From: Paracoccaceae bacterium
Lineage (GTDB): Bacteria; Pseudomonadota; Alphaproteobacteria; Rhodobacterales; Rhodobacteraceae
NCBI GenBank assembly: GCA_014872875.1
Contig: WKFI01000003.1
Location: forward strand, 1-64,000
Direction: 5' to 3'
DNA length: 64,000 bases
Below the pieces are notes generated by a model. It worked only from the letters and a program-made list of their open reading frames with translations. It did not search any database and was not told the origin of the DNA. Position numbers and translations under genes: made by a program. Shown one piece after another: positions 28,391 to 37,506 of this stretch. How positions within the stretch are numbered: the stretch's first letter is position 1; each line of letters starts with the position of its first letter.

Positions 28391-30733
28391 TTGGACACGT
28401 CCGCCCGTATCGCCCGCACCATTGCCACCGAAATCAGCGCCCGCCCCGATCAGGTCGGAGCCGCGGTCAAACTGCTGGACGAAGGCTCGACCGTGCCCTT
28501 TGTCGCCCGGTACCGGAAGGAAGCCACCGGAGGGTTGGACGATACACAGCTGCGGACACTTGCCGATCGACTGGCATATCTGCGTGAGCTGGAAGCCCGG
28601 CGCGAAACAATCGTGAACTCGATCAAGGATCAGGGCAGGCTGACCGACGATCTGGCCAAGTCCATTGCCGGGGCAGACACCAAAGCGCAGTTGGAAGACA
28701 TTTATCTTCCATACAAACCCAAGCGCCGTACCAAGGCGATGATCGCCCGGGAAAACGGGCTGGAGCCTTTGGCCAAGGCGATCCTGGAAAACCGCTCTGC
28801 CGAGCCGGAGAAGTTGGCCCAAGCCTATTTGACCGAAGCTGTTGCGACGACCAAAGACGCTCTGAACGGCGCTCGGGACATTATCACCGAAACCCTGACC
28901 GAGAATGCGGCCCTATTGGGGGAGCTTCGGAGCTTCCTGCAGAAAGACGCCCTGCTGACCGCTAAGGTGATCGAAGGTCAGGAGCAGGCAGGCGCCAAGT
29001 TTTCCGACTATTTCGACCATTCCGAACGCTGGGCCAATGTTCCGTCACACCGGGCGCTTGCCATGCTGCGCGCCCAGAAGGAAGGCGTGGTGACGCTGGA
29101 TATCGGCCCCGACCCGGACGAAGGCGCCGCACGGGCCGAAGCCATTGTGGCGTCCTATCTGGATACGCGCGGGACGGGTCCAGGAGACCTATGGCTGCGT
29201 AAGGTCGCAGGCTGGACCTGGCGGGTCAAACTGTCTCTGTCGATGATGGTCGAGCTGATGGCCGACCTGCGCGCCCGTGCGCAGGAGGAGGCGATTCAGG
29301 TTTTTGCCCGCAACCTCAAGGATCTGCTGTTCGCCGCCCCCGCTGGTGCCCGCCCGACATTGGGGCTGGATCCGGGCATCCGTACCGGCGTCAAGGCCGC
29401 CGTGGTCGATGCGACCGGCAAACTGGTGGCAACTGATACGCTCTATCCCTTTCAGCCAAAGAACGATCTGCGCGGGGCGCAGGCGACGATCTATAAGCTG
29501 ATCGCCGAACACAAGATCGAACTCATCGCCATCGGGAACGGCACTGCCAGTCGCGAAACCGAGCGGATGGTGGCCGACACGCTCAAGATGCTGCCGAAAT
29601 CGGTGAAGGCACCGACCAAGGTTGTGGTGAGCGAGGCCGGGGCTTCGGTCTATTCCGCCTCGGAACTGGCCGCGCGTGAATTTCCGGATCTGGATGTGTC
29701 GTTGCGTGGGGCAGTATCGATTGCGCGGCGCCTGCAGGACCCGCTGGCGGAACTGGTTAAGATCGAGCCGAAATCCATCGGCGTCGGGCAGTACCAGCAT
29801 GACGTCGACCAGCACCGTCTGGGCAAGTCGCTGGAGGCGGTGATCGAAGACGTGGTGAACGCTGTGGGCGTTGACCTGAACATGGCCTCAGCCCCCCTGC
29901 TGTCCCATGTCTCTGGCCTTGGGCCGGGTCTGGCCGAAGCAATTGTTGCGCACCGCGATGTGAATGGTGCTTTCACCTCTCGCAAGGAACTGCTCAAAGT
30001 CGCGCGTCTTGGTCCCCGCGCGTTTGAACAGTGTGCGGGTTTCCTGCGGATTCGCGACGGGAAAGAGCCCCTGGACGCGTCCTCCGTACATCCCGAAGCT
30101 TATGACGTGGCCCGCAAGATCGTGCAGGCCTGTGGCCGCGACATCCGTCAGATCATGGGCGATGATGGCGCGTTGAAGAGCCTGCGGGCCGAGCAGTTCG
30201 TGCATGATACATTTGGTCTGCCAACGGTACGCGACATCTTTGCCGAGCTGGAAAAGCCCGGCCGCGACCCACGCCCCAGCTTTGTCACCGCATCCTTTAC
30301 CGATGGGGTTGAGGAAATCACCGACCTCAAACCGGGCATGGTGCTGGAAGGCACTGTCACCAATGTCGCGGCTTTCGGCGCTTTCGTCGATATAGGCGTA
30401 CATCAGGACGGGTTGGTTCATGTCAGCCAACTGGCGGACCGGTTCGTCAAGGACCCGCATGAGGTGGTGAAAACCGGACAAGTGGTCAAAGTCACAGTGA
30501 CCGAAGTGGACGTCCCCCGCAAACGCATCGGCCTGACCATGCGCAAGGATGGTGGCGCCTCGGCCCGCGAGGATCGCAACGCACGCGGCAACCGGCAGGA
30601 TCGCCCGCAGCGCGGAGGCGGGAAAGGCGGAGGGAAGCCGCAAGGCAAAACCCGGATGCAATCCAGCCCCAAGGGGGCGCAGTCCACCGGTGCCTTGGGT
30701 GCGGCCCTGCAGGACGCCTTCAAGAAGCGGTAA
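28391..30733 (+). CDS. tex: Tex, RNA-binding transcription accessory protein
   Basis: A 780-residue cytoplasmic nucleic-acid-binding protein: helical N-terminal Tex domain, YqgF-like RNase H fold ('[20 protein letters not shown]', about residues 320-450), helix-hairpin-helix repeats ('[16 protein letters not shown]', '[17 protein letters not shown]') and a C-terminal S1 domain ('[20 protein letters not shown]'), followed by a Gly/Arg/Lys-rich tail. I place the start at the TTG at 28391, which has GGAG 6 nt ahead and yields the usual N-terminus [12 protein letters not shown]. Its 3' end overlaps the convergent thiQ stop by 14 bp, with no terminator between. Confidence 0.93.
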   Translation: MDTSARIARTIATEISARPDQVGAAVKLLDEGSTVPFVARYRKEATGGLDDTQLRTLADRLAYLRELEARRETIVNSIKDQGRLTDDLAKSIAGADTKAQLEDIYLPYKPKRRTKAMIARENGLEPLAKAILENRSAEPEKLAQAYLTEAVATTKDALNGARDIITETLTENAALLGELRSFLQKDALLTAKVIEGQEQAGAKFSDYFDHSERWANVPSHRALAMLRAQKEGVVTLDIGPDPDEGAARAEAIVASYLDTRGTGPGDLWLRKVAGWTWRVKLSLSMMVELMADLRARAQEEAIQVFARNLKDLLFAAPAGARPTLGLDPGIRTGVKAAVVDATGKLVATDTLYPFQPKNDLRGAQATIYKLIAEHKIELIAIGNGTASRETERMVADTLKMLPKSVKAPTKVVVSEAGASVYSASELAAREFPDLDVSLRGAVSIARRLQDPLAELVKIEPKSIGVGQYQHDVDQHRLGKSLEAVIEDVVNAVGVDLNMASAPLLSHVSGLGPGLAEAIVAHRDVNGAFTSRKELLKVARLGPRAFEQCAGFLRIRDGKEPLDASSVHPEAYDVARKIVQACGRDIRQIMGDDGALKSLRAEQFVHDTFGLPTVRDIFAELEKPGRDPRPSFVTASFTDGVEEITDLKPGMVLEGTVTNVAAFGAFVDIGVHQDGLVHVSQLADRFVKDPHEVVKTGQVVKVTVTEVDVPRKRIGLTMRKDGGASAREDRNARGNRQDRPQRGGGKGGGKPQGKTRMQSSPKGAQSTGALGAALQDAFKKR

Positions 30734-31430
30734 ACGCCTCCCCAAGATAGGCGCGCAACGCCGGAGGCGGATCGTTCAGAAACGCCTCGGTCGGGGCCGG
30801 TGGGTGTGCGTGACCTTCGGCCACAAGGATAACGTGATCCGCGATCCGTTGTGCATCGGACGGATCATGGCTGACCATCAGCATCGTCGCGCCTGTCTCT
30901 TGGGTCAGTTCCGCCACAAGATCCAGCATCTCGGTCTTCAGCGCCGGGCCCAGCGCTGCAAATGGCTCATCCAGCAAAAGGATAGCCCGTCGTTGAACCA
31001 GCACCCGGGCCAGAGCCACCCGGCTCTGCTGTCCCCCTGACAACGCGGCAGGTTTGCGATCCGACAGACCTGCCAGGCCAACCCGATCAATGGCCGCTGA
31101 CACCCGCGCCTGTTCCTGCGCGCTCAAGCGCAGGTTGGGCCGGATACCCAGCCCAACATTCTGTGCCACGCTCAGATGCGGGAACAGGTTTCCGTCCTGA
31201 AACAGCATTGAAATCGGTCTCTTGCCGGGGTGTTCGGTGGTAAGGTCGCGCCCATCGCACAAAATCCGGCCTTCGCTGACTGGTGTGAACCCTGCAATCG
31301 CCTCGACCAGCGTCGTCTTGCCGGCGCCGGACGGACCAATCACCGCCACGCGCGCACCGGTCTGAACCTCCAGATCCGCCGACAGTTCAAACCCGCCATT
31401 GGTAATCCGACAGCAATCAAGTTTCAGCAT
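30720..31430 (-). CDS. thiQ: ThiQ, thiamine ABC transporter ATP-binding protein
   Basis: A 236-residue ATPase of the thiamine/TPP importer. Walker A 'GPSGAGKTT', signature '[13 protein letters not shown]', Walker B '[13 protein letters not shown]' and the switch His in 'MLMVSHDP' are all intact. The '[11 protein letters not shown]' and '[15 protein letters not shown]' segments are typical of ThiQ. The ATG at 31430 lies inside the end of thiP (14-bp overlap), giving a three-gene operon thiB-thiP-thiQ controlled by the TPP riboswitch upstream. The longer frame to 31526 overlaps thiP and is not used. Confidence 0.93.
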   Translation of the reverse strand: MLKLDCCRITNGGFELSADLEVQTGARVAVIGPSGAGKTTLVEAIAGFTPVSEGRILCDGRDLTTEHPGKRPISMLFQDGNLFPHLSVAQNVGLGIRPNLRLSAQEQARVSAAIDRVGLAGLSDRKPAALSGGQQSRVALARVLVQRRAILLLDEPFAALGPALKTEMLDLVAELTQETGATMLMVSHDPSDAQRIADHVILVAEGHAHPPAPTEAFLNDPPPALRAYLGEAFTAS

Positions 31431-32973
31431 GCCAACGCCCTCCCCGATCCAAGACCCAAAACGCTCCCATCGACAGGCATAACAAAAGCAAGGCCGCCCC
31501 AGCCGCTGCCTCCATTCGGTAAGCACCCATCAGCCGGTAGATCTGCAATGGCAAAGTGGCCAGCTCAGGGTCTGCAAACAGGGCAATCACCCCAAGGTCT
31601 CCCATGGACAAAGCCGCTGCCAGCCCCGCCGCAAATCCGATTTGCGCCCGCATTCGGGGCAACATCACGCGCCAGAAAAACGCGTTTCCACCCATGTCCA
31701 GCGACAGGCCCAGCTTGCCATAGCGCTCCACCACGGACCGTGCGGCAGGCACCAGAATGCGCAGGGCAAAAGGCAACGCCATCACCGCATTGACCAAGGC
31801 AGTCACCGGCAGCGCAAAATCAAACGGATCCGCGTAAGGGTGAATGACAATGAACAACCCCGTGCCGATGACCAAAGGAGAAGCCGCAAGCCCAAGAATG
31901 CCAGCCATCTCGATCGCCTGCCCCCTTCCCAACGCCACCGCTGCGGCCATTGGCAATGCCATTGCAAGCAAAAGAAGCGTGCTGACAGCCGCCACCCCGA
32001 CCGATGTAGCAGCCGCCCGGAGCACAATCGCCGGCATTTGGATCACCCCCGGCAGCCCCGCCAAGACAATCGCGGCCAAGGGCATCAACAGAAACCCAGC
32101 CGCAACAATGATCCAGAGACCGTCCAGCCATCGGGCCATCGTCGAGTGCCCGTCCCAGCGCCGGATCGCCCGATCCAAGCCGCTGCCGAAACCCTCTCCG
32201 CTGGCCGCGCGCAGGGCCACCGCAGCAGCAGCAGCCGTCAGGGCCAATTGCACCCCGGACAGCAGCGCCGCCCGCCCCAGATCAAAGTCAAAGCGGAACG
32301 CCTGATAGATCGCCAATTCGATCGTCGTGGCGCGCGGTCCGCCGCCCAAGGTCAGAGCCACCGCAAAGCTGGTCAGGCAGATTGCGAACACGACGGCCAA
32401 GGCGCCCGGCACCGTGCGGCGCAGCATCGGCGCCTCCAAAAGACGCCAGATTGCGAACCCGTTCGCGCCCAGTTGCGCTGCAAGCCGGAATCGTTCTGCC
32501 GGGATCTCCTGCCAGCCTTGCAACAGCAGCCGCGTCGCCAAAGGCAGGTTGAAAAAGACATGCGCAAGCACGACGCCATGCAGGCCGTAGATCCGGATGG
32601 GCTCCATCCCGACCCAGCCCAACGCCGTACTGATCCATCCAGCCCGCCCAAAGACTTCAAGCAGGCCCAAAATGGCAACGATCACCGGCAAGATGAAGGG
32701 AGCGCCCAGCAGCGCGATCAACAGGCGGCGCCCCCTGAACCGCCTGCGTGCCAGCGCCCGGGCCACCGGTACAGCCAGACCGACACTCAACACCGCAGAC
32801 AAGACCGCCTGTGTCACGGTAAATCGCAAAGCCGCCCAATCGGACGGCCCAAAACCCGGGCCTGCCTCGGCCCGGACGGCAACAGCAGCCAGAGTACCCA
32901 GGATCAGAACGGCCACGACAAGGGCCGCACCGATCCCGGGCCAGGGGCTTACTGGCTCAGCGCGCCCAGCCAT
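31417..32973 (-). CDS. thiP: ThiP, thiamine ABC transporter permease
   Basis: A 518-residue fused permease with about 12 membrane helices and two binding-protein-dependent transport modules, one per half ('GLHGVVLAHVFFNLPLATRLL' span and 'ALVNAVMALPFALRIL'). Each contains an EAA-like loop contacting ThiQ. This double-length permease is the normal ThiP architecture. The start overlaps the 3' end of thiB by 25 bp, so a slightly later start is possible, but the hydrophobic first helix begins soon after. It imports thiamine or thiamine phosphate across the inner membrane. Confidence 0.92.
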   Translation of the reverse strand: MAGRAEPVSPWPGIGAALVVAVLILGTLAAVAVRAEAGPGFGPSDWAALRFTVTQAVLSAVLSVGLAVPVARALARRRFRGRRLLIALLGAPFILPVIVAILGLLEVFGRAGWISTALGWVGMEPIRIYGLHGVVLAHVFFNLPLATRLLLQGWQEIPAERFRLAAQLGANGFAIWRLLEAPMLRRTVPGALAVVFAICLTSFAVALTLGGGPRATTIELAIYQAFRFDFDLGRAALLSGVQLALTAAAAAVALRAASGEGFGSGLDRAIRRWDGHSTMARWLDGLWIIVAAGFLLMPLAAIVLAGLPGVIQMPAIVLRAAATSVGVAAVSTLLLLAMALPMAAAVALGRGQAIEMAGILGLAASPLVIGTGLFIVIHPYADPFDFALPVTALVNAVMALPFALRILVPAARSVVERYGKLGLSLDMGGNAFFWRVMLPRMRAQIGFAAGLAAALSMGDLGVIALFADPELATLPLQIYRLMGAYRMEAAAGAALLLLCLSMGAFWVLDRGGRWHAET

Positions 32974-33926
32974 TCGCCCAGCGCAACATCACGCACAGCA
33001 GCAGCATCGGCCGCAGGCAGCAACAGGGACTTGCCCGGTTCGATCAGGGTTTCAAACCCTTCTGGCAGGCCGGCTTCGGGCGTCACTGCCGGGTACATCC
33101 AGTTGGTCGTCGGAATGATCGACTGGAAGGTGTCTGATACCATGAAAGCCAGGAACTGGTCCGCCAACTCCGGGTTGTCCGATGCGGCAAGCTTTCCGGC
33201 AACTTCCACTTGCATGTAGTGGCCTTCGTCAAACGGTGCCGCCGCTTTCGAGGCATCCTCCTCGGCAATCAGATGGTAGGCGGGCGAGGTCGTGTAAGAC
33301 AGGACCATGTCCGCCTCGCCTTCAAGGAACAGACCATAGGCTTCGGACCAGCCCTTGGTCACGGTCACGACATTGTCCGACAGGGCCTCCCAGATTGCAG
33401 GGGCTTCGTCGCCATAGACCGACTTGACCCACAGAAGCAAACCCAGACCGGGGGTCGAGGAACGTGGGTCCTGGATCACGATCTTCTTGTCGCTGTCGCC
33501 CAGCGCCTTGAAGTTCGTCGGCGCCTCGGCGTCCGCATTGTGGACAAAGGCGAAGTAGCCCCAATCATATGGTACGAAGAGCGGATCTTCCCACGACACC
33601 GGCAGCGCATAATCCGCGCGCACGTCATGCGCCGCAAACAAACCGGTTTCCGCCGCTGCAGCCGTCAGGTTGGTATCCAGTCCCAGCACGATATCAGCCT
33701 CGGACCGTTCGCCTTCCAGCTTGATCCGTGCCAGCAATGCCGCGCCATCACCGGCGCTGACCAGTTTCAGATCACAACCACAGATCTCTTCAAACGCTTT
33801 TTCCACCGCGGGACCGGGACCCCAGTCGGAGACAAAGCTGTCATAGGTGTAAACGGTCAGCTCCGGCGTCTCGGCCCAGGCCGCAGTCGCACTCAGAACT
33901 CCCGCTGCAAATGCAAGATGTTTCAT
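32949..33926 (-). CDS. thiB: ThiB, periplasmic thiamine-binding protein
   Basis: A 325-residue solute-binding protein for thiamine, TMP and TPP. Residues 1-18 are a signal peptide ending 'ATAAWA'. The mature protein has the family features 'LTVYTYDSFVSDWGPGPAVEKAFE' (span), 'QDPRSSTPGLGLLLWVKSVYG' (span) and 'DMVLSYTTSPAYH'. AAAGGAGG precedes the ATG at 33926. It is the first gene of thiBPQ, and a TPP riboswitch lies 45 nt upstream. Confidence 0.94.
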   Translation of the reverse strand: MKHLAFAAGVLSATAAWAETPELTVYTYDSFVSDWGPGPAVEKAFEEICGCDLKLVSAGDGAALLARIKLEGERSEADIVLGLDTNLTAAAAETGLFAAHDVRADYALPVSWEDPLFVPYDWGYFAFVHNADAEAPTNFKALGDSDKKIVIQDPRSSTPGLGLLLWVKSVYGDEAPAIWEALSDNVVTVTKGWSEAYGLFLEGEADMVLSYTTSPAYHLIAEEDASKAAAPFDEGHYMQVEVAGKLAASDNPELADQFLAFMVSDTFQSIIPTTNWMYPAVTPEAGLPEGFETLIEPGKSLLLPAADAAAVRDVALGEWLGALSQ

Positions 33927-33970
33927 CTCATCCTCCTTTGCGGCGTCAGGGCAAGGATGGATGTCTCCGA

Positions 33971-34058
33971 AACCTTCCCTCCGCCGGTGTTAGCCGGTTC
34001 AGGTTCTACGGGTTCGCCACATGGACATCTCAGCGCATCACACGCACCCCGAGGTGCC
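33971..34058 (-). ncRNA. TPP riboswitch (THI element)
   Basis: On the minus strand the conserved blocks appear in order: CTCGGGGTGCG, GCTGAGATG, AACCCGTAGAACCTGA, CCGGCTAACACCGGCGGAGG and GGAAGG. This is a TPP aptamer directly ahead of thiB. It should turn thiamine uptake off when TPP is plentiful. Control is probably on translation, since the aptamer ends close to the thiB ribosome-binding site and no terminator is obvious. Confidence 0.94.
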
Positions 34059-34281
34059 GCGCAACCTAGGCCGCTACCCACACAAAGACAAGCATTCAAC
34101 AGATCAGGCCTTACAGATCAGGCAAATTGGACCGATCCTTGCTTCTTTCTGGTCTGAAATACCTCGGGGGAGTCGCCAAGCGCGGCGGGGGCAGCGCCTC
34201 CTCCCCGGCGCAATCCATGCGAATCCGCTTGAGCCAGCACCACAGCACCGCTAAGCACGGACCCGCAAAGGAGACCGCCCC

Positions 34282-35388
34282 ATGTCGATGAACAGCTTTG
34301 GCCACCTCTTCCGCGTCACCACCTGGGGCGAAAGCCACGGACCGGCGTTGGGCGCCACAGTGGATGGATGCCCGCCAAACGTGCCGTTGGAACCCGCAAT
34401 GCTGCAACAGTGGCTGGACAAACGGCGGCCTGGTCAAAACAAGAACACAACCCAGCGCAACGAACCGGATGCGGTCAAGATTCTATCGGGCGTGTTCGAC
34501 GGTAAGTCCACCGGCACGCCGATCCAGCTGATGATCGAAAACACCGACCAGCGAAGCCGGGATTACGGCGAAATCGCCCAGACCTTCCGCCCCGGTCACG
34601 CTGACATCACCTATCACCTGAAGTACGGCAACCGTGACTATCGCGGTGGCGGACGCAGTTCGGCCCGCGAAACCGCCGCCCGTGTCGCCGCAGGCGGTGT
34701 CGCGCGCCAGGCGATCAAGGCTCTGATCCCGAACCTGGAAATCAAGGGCTACATGACCCGCATGGGCGCGTTGGAAATCGATCGTTCGAAATTCGATTGG
34801 GACGCGATCGACCAGAATGATTTCTGGATCCCCCAAGACGCCGAGACCGCGCAGGAATGGGAAGACTATCTGCAAAAGCTGCGCAAAGATCACGACTCGG
34901 TTGGAGCCGTGGTCGAGGTGGTCGCCCGCAATGTCCCCGCCGGAATTGGCGCACCGATCTATGGCAAGCTGGACACCGATCTGGCAGCGGCGATGATGTC
35001 GATTAACGCGGTCAAAGGCGTCGAGATCGGCGAAGGCATGAATGCGGCCGGTTTGCGCGGTTCGGAAAACGCCGACGAGATCTTTCTCGGCAATGACGGT
35101 CAGCCGGTTTACTCCTCGAACCATGCTGGCGGCATTCTGGGCGGGATTTCGACCGGGCAGGATGTGGTTGTTCGCTTTGCGGTCAAACCGACCTCCTCGA
35201 TCCTGACCCCGCGCCAGTCGATCCGCAAGGATGGCACACCCATCGAGGTGATCACCAAGGGCCGCCATGACCCCTGCGTCGGCATTCGCGCCGTTCCGGT
35301 GGCCGAAGCGATGATGGCCTGTGTGATTCTGGACCACCTGCTGCTGCATCGCGGCCAGATTGGTGAAAACCAAGGCAAGATCGGCTGA
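34282..35388 (+). CDS. aroC: AroC, chorismate synthase
   Basis: A 368-residue FMN-dependent enzyme that makes chorismate from 5-enolpyruvylshikimate 3-phosphate, the last common step to aromatic amino acids. The three family signatures are visible: '[17 protein letters not shown]', '[23 protein letters not shown]' (span) and '[13 protein letters not shown]'. AAAGGAGA precedes the ATG. The stop TGA overlaps the start of the HD hydrolase by one base, so at least three genes are probably co-transcribed. Confidence 0.97.
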   Translation: MSMNSFGHLFRVTTWGESHGPALGATVDGCPPNVPLEPAMLQQWLDKRRPGQNKNTTQRNEPDAVKILSGVFDGKSTGTPIQLMIENTDQRSRDYGEIAQTFRPGHADITYHLKYGNRDYRGGGRSSARETAARVAAGGVARQAIKALIPNLEIKGYMTRMGALEIDRSKFDWDAIDQNDFWIPQDAETAQEWEDYLQKLRKDHDSVGAVVEVVARNVPAGIGAPIYGKLDTDLAAAMMSINAVKGVEIGEGMNAAGLRGSENADEIFLGNDGQPVYSSNHAGGILGGISTGQDVVVRFAVKPTSSILTPRQSIRKDGTPIEVITKGRHDPCVGIRAVPVAEAMMACVILDHLLLHRGQIGENQGKIG

Positions 35389-36053
35389 TGGACGACATTC
35401 GACTGCGGCTGCGCAAGATTGTGGCGCAGCAGATGGATCAGGACCCCGCACATGATCTGGCCCATCTGGATCGGGTCTGGACCAACGCGCACCGGATCGC
35501 CCGTCACGAAGGTGGCGTAGATCTACGGGTTCTGATGGCAGCCACCTATCTGCATGACCTGGTCAACCTGCCAAAGGATGCGCCGAACCGGGCCGAGGCT
35601 TCGACCCTGTCTGCTCAGGCGGCCGAACCCATCTTGCAATCTCTGGGTTATGAAGCTGCCGAAATCGAGGCCGCTCAGCACGCCATTGCGGCGCACAGCT
35701 TCTCAGCAGGTATCCCGGCGAAATCAGCCGAAGCCCTGATCCTGCGGGATGCCGACCGGCTGGACGCCCTGGGTGCCATCGGCATTGCCCGGACCTTTAT
35801 CGTTGCGGGCGCCATTGAACGGGCGATCTACGACCCGTCTGATCCCTTTGCCGCACAGCGGGATCTGGATGATCAGGTCTGGTCCATTGATCATTGGCAT
35901 CTGAAGCTCTTGCAACTGCCCAATGACATGGTCACAGCCAAAGGCCGCGAAATCGCCGGGAAACGCGCCCGACTCATGCTGGCGTATCTTGAACAGCTTT
36001 CGAAAGAGATCGACACAGACCTTCCGGATCACTGGGCCGCACTTCTGACATGA
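35388..36053 (+). CDS. HD-domain phosphohydrolase
   Basis: A 221-residue soluble protein with the HD metal-binding pattern: first His in 'HDLAHLDRVWTNAHRIA', HD pair in 'AATYLHDLVNLP', a third site in 'HAIAAHSFSAG' and Asp in 'ILRDADRLDALGAIGIAR'. All residues for a metal-dependent phosphohydrolase are in place. It resembles the YedJ/YpgQ-like HD proteins, some of which hydrolyse nucleotides or diphosphates, but the substrate is unknown here. It is translationally coupled to aroC (1-base overlap) and to the transporter gene downstream (4-base overlap). Confidence 0.88.
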   Translation: MDDIRLRLRKIVAQQMDQDPAHDLAHLDRVWTNAHRIARHEGGVDLRVLMAATYLHDLVNLPKDAPNRAEASTLSAQAAEPILQSLGYEAAEIEAAQHAIAAHSFSAGIPAKSAEALILRDADRLDALGAIGIARTFIVAGAIERAIYDPSDPFAAQRDLDDQVWSIDHWHLKLLQLPNDMVTAKGREIAGKRARLMLAYLEQLSKEIDTDLPDHWAALLT

Positions 36054-36994
36054 CCCAGATCCTGGCCATCACCTTTCCAATCTATGGTGCCATCGCGCTG
36101 GGGTACCTGGTGGTGTCCAAAGGCTGGTTCAGCCAGGGCGAGATGCGAACTTTCGGAAAATATGTCCTGAACATCGCTTTGCCCGCCCTTCTGTTCAATG
36201 CCGTGGCCTCGCGCAGGGTCGCAGAGGTGTTCCAACCTGACTATATGCTGGCCTATGCTGTGGGCGGTCTGACGACAATCGCGACTGCGTGGACGCTGTT
36301 TACAATGCGGGGCACCGATCCGAAACGTCGCGCACTGGGAATCATGGGCTCAACCTGCCCCAACAACGCCTTCATCGGTTTCCCGATCATGCTGCTGGCC
36401 TTTCCGGCTCAGGCCGAGGTGATCTTGGCGTTGAACCTGTTGGTTGAAAACATCCTTCTGGTGCCGCTTTGCCTGATGCTGATGGAAAGCGCGTCCGGCA
36501 ACCGCCAAGGGCCTTTGCTCCGACAGGCTGCGGGTATCCTGCTGAACGTATTGAAAATGCCGATGGTCATTGGCCTGATCCTCGGGCTTTGCGTATCTCT
36601 GATCGGGTTTCCGATAACAGCGCCGGTCAACAAGCTGATGACCATGTTGGCGGCTTCGGCCTCGGCCCTGTCACTGGTGGTGATTGGCGGGTCTCTGGTC
36701 GGTTTGCCGCTGCATGGCAATCGCGGTCTTGCTGCGCAAATTGCGACAACCAAACTCCTGGTGCATCCGGCACTGACGGCTTTGGTCGTATTTGCCCTGA
36801 CGGCGTTGGGCCTGATCACTCTTTCAAAAGAACTGCACAGCGCGATCATCCTGTCTTCGGCCATGCCCATGTTCGGGATCTACACTGTTCTGGCCCAGAA
36901 ACAGGGTCTGGAAGGCGCAGCATCGCTGGCCATGCTGGCCGCCACCAGTTTTGCTTTCATCACGCTGAACGCCTTGCTGTTTGTGCTGACGTGA
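36050..36994 (+). CDS. AEC-family membrane transporter
   Basis: A 314-residue protein with about ten hydrophobic helices, belonging to the auxin-efflux-carrier (AEC/MdcF-like) family. Typical stretches are 'FGKYVLNIALPALLFNAVA', 'STCPNNAFIGFPIMLLAF' and 'SSAMPMFGIYTVLAQKQG'. Members move organic acids or other small anions; the substrate cannot be told from the sequence. It is the third gene of the aroC unit and overlaps the HD gene by 4 bp. A hairpin terminator follows. Confidence 0.85.
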   Translation: MTQILAITFPIYGAIALGYLVVSKGWFSQGEMRTFGKYVLNIALPALLFNAVASRRVAEVFQPDYMLAYAVGGLTTIATAWTLFTMRGTDPKRRALGIMGSTCPNNAFIGFPIMLLAFPAQAEVILALNLLVENILLVPLCLMLMESASGNRQGPLLRQAAGILLNVLKMPMVIGLILGLCVSLIGFPITAPVNKLMTMLAASASALSLVVIGGSLVGLPLHGNRGLAAQIATTKLLVHPALTALVVFALTALGLITLSKELHSAIILSSAMPMFGIYTVLAQKQGLEGAASLAMLAATSFAFITLNALLFVLT

Positions 36995-37015
36995 TTTCCG
37001 AAAGCCCCAAATGAC

Positions 37016-37041
37016 AAAGGGCCGCCCCAAGGCGACCCTTT
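37016..37041. terminator. Terminator between the AEC gene and HU
   Basis: AAAGGGCCGCC and GGCGACCCTTT form an 11-bp stem with one mismatch and a CCAA loop. It lies between convergent genes and probably serves both. The symmetrical A/T ends provide short U-runs on each strand. Confidence 0.75.
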
Positions 37042-37063
37042 GCACAAAATCCAGTCGGAACGA

Positions 37064-37351
37064 TCAGCCGTTCACGCTGTCTTTCAGAGCCTTGGCAATG
37101 GTCATTTTGACCACCTTGTCGGCTTCTTTCTTGAACTGTTCGCCGGTGGCCGGGTTGCGCACCATGCGTTCCGGACGCTCACGGCAATAGATCTTGCCGA
37201 TGTTCGGCAGCGTGACCGCGCCGCCGGCGGAAACTTCGCGAGTGATCAGGTTTCCGATCGCATCAAGCGCAGCGGTGGCGGCTTTCTTGTCGGTGCCCAT
37301 CTCCTCAGCAAGTGCAGCAACCAGCTGGGTCTTGGTCATCGGTTTGGCCAT
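37064..37351 (-). CDS. HU-family DNA-binding protein
   Basis: A 95-residue histone-like protein with the HU/IHF fold: an N-terminal helical dimerisation part, 'MTKTQLVAALAEEMGTDKKAA', and the DNA-binding beta-arm region with 'RNPATGEQFKKEADKVVKM'. The conserved Pro that intercalates into DNA is in 'RNPATG'. The arm is of an unusual, shortened type ('YCRERPERMVRNP'), found in other alphaproteobacterial HU-like proteins. AAGGAG precedes the ATG at 37351. It bends DNA in the nucleoid and is transcribed alone from about 150 bp of promoter DNA. Confidence 0.93.
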   Translation of the reverse strand: MAKPMTKTQLVAALAEEMGTDKKAATAALDAIGNLITREVSAGGAVTLPNIGKIYCRERPERMVRNPATGEQFKKEADKVVKMTIAKALKDSVNG

Positions 37352-37506
37352 TTTGTTTTCTCCTTGTGACTGCCCGATCTCTGGGGCCTCATCGCGTAAC
37401 CTTAACGGTATGTTGTGTATCAACACAACGGATTGTGTAAGAAAACAAGGGAAAAACGAGCGATTTTTGGCCTAATCTCCGACTTTCCCCAGGGTCAGAA
37501 GCCACG

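Noticed and set aside
31642-33219. 525-codon plus-strand frame opposite thiP and thiB
   Set aside because: Long only because the opposite strand is GC-rich; extremely Arg/Gln/Pro-rich translation with no fold, against a fully supported transporter operon.
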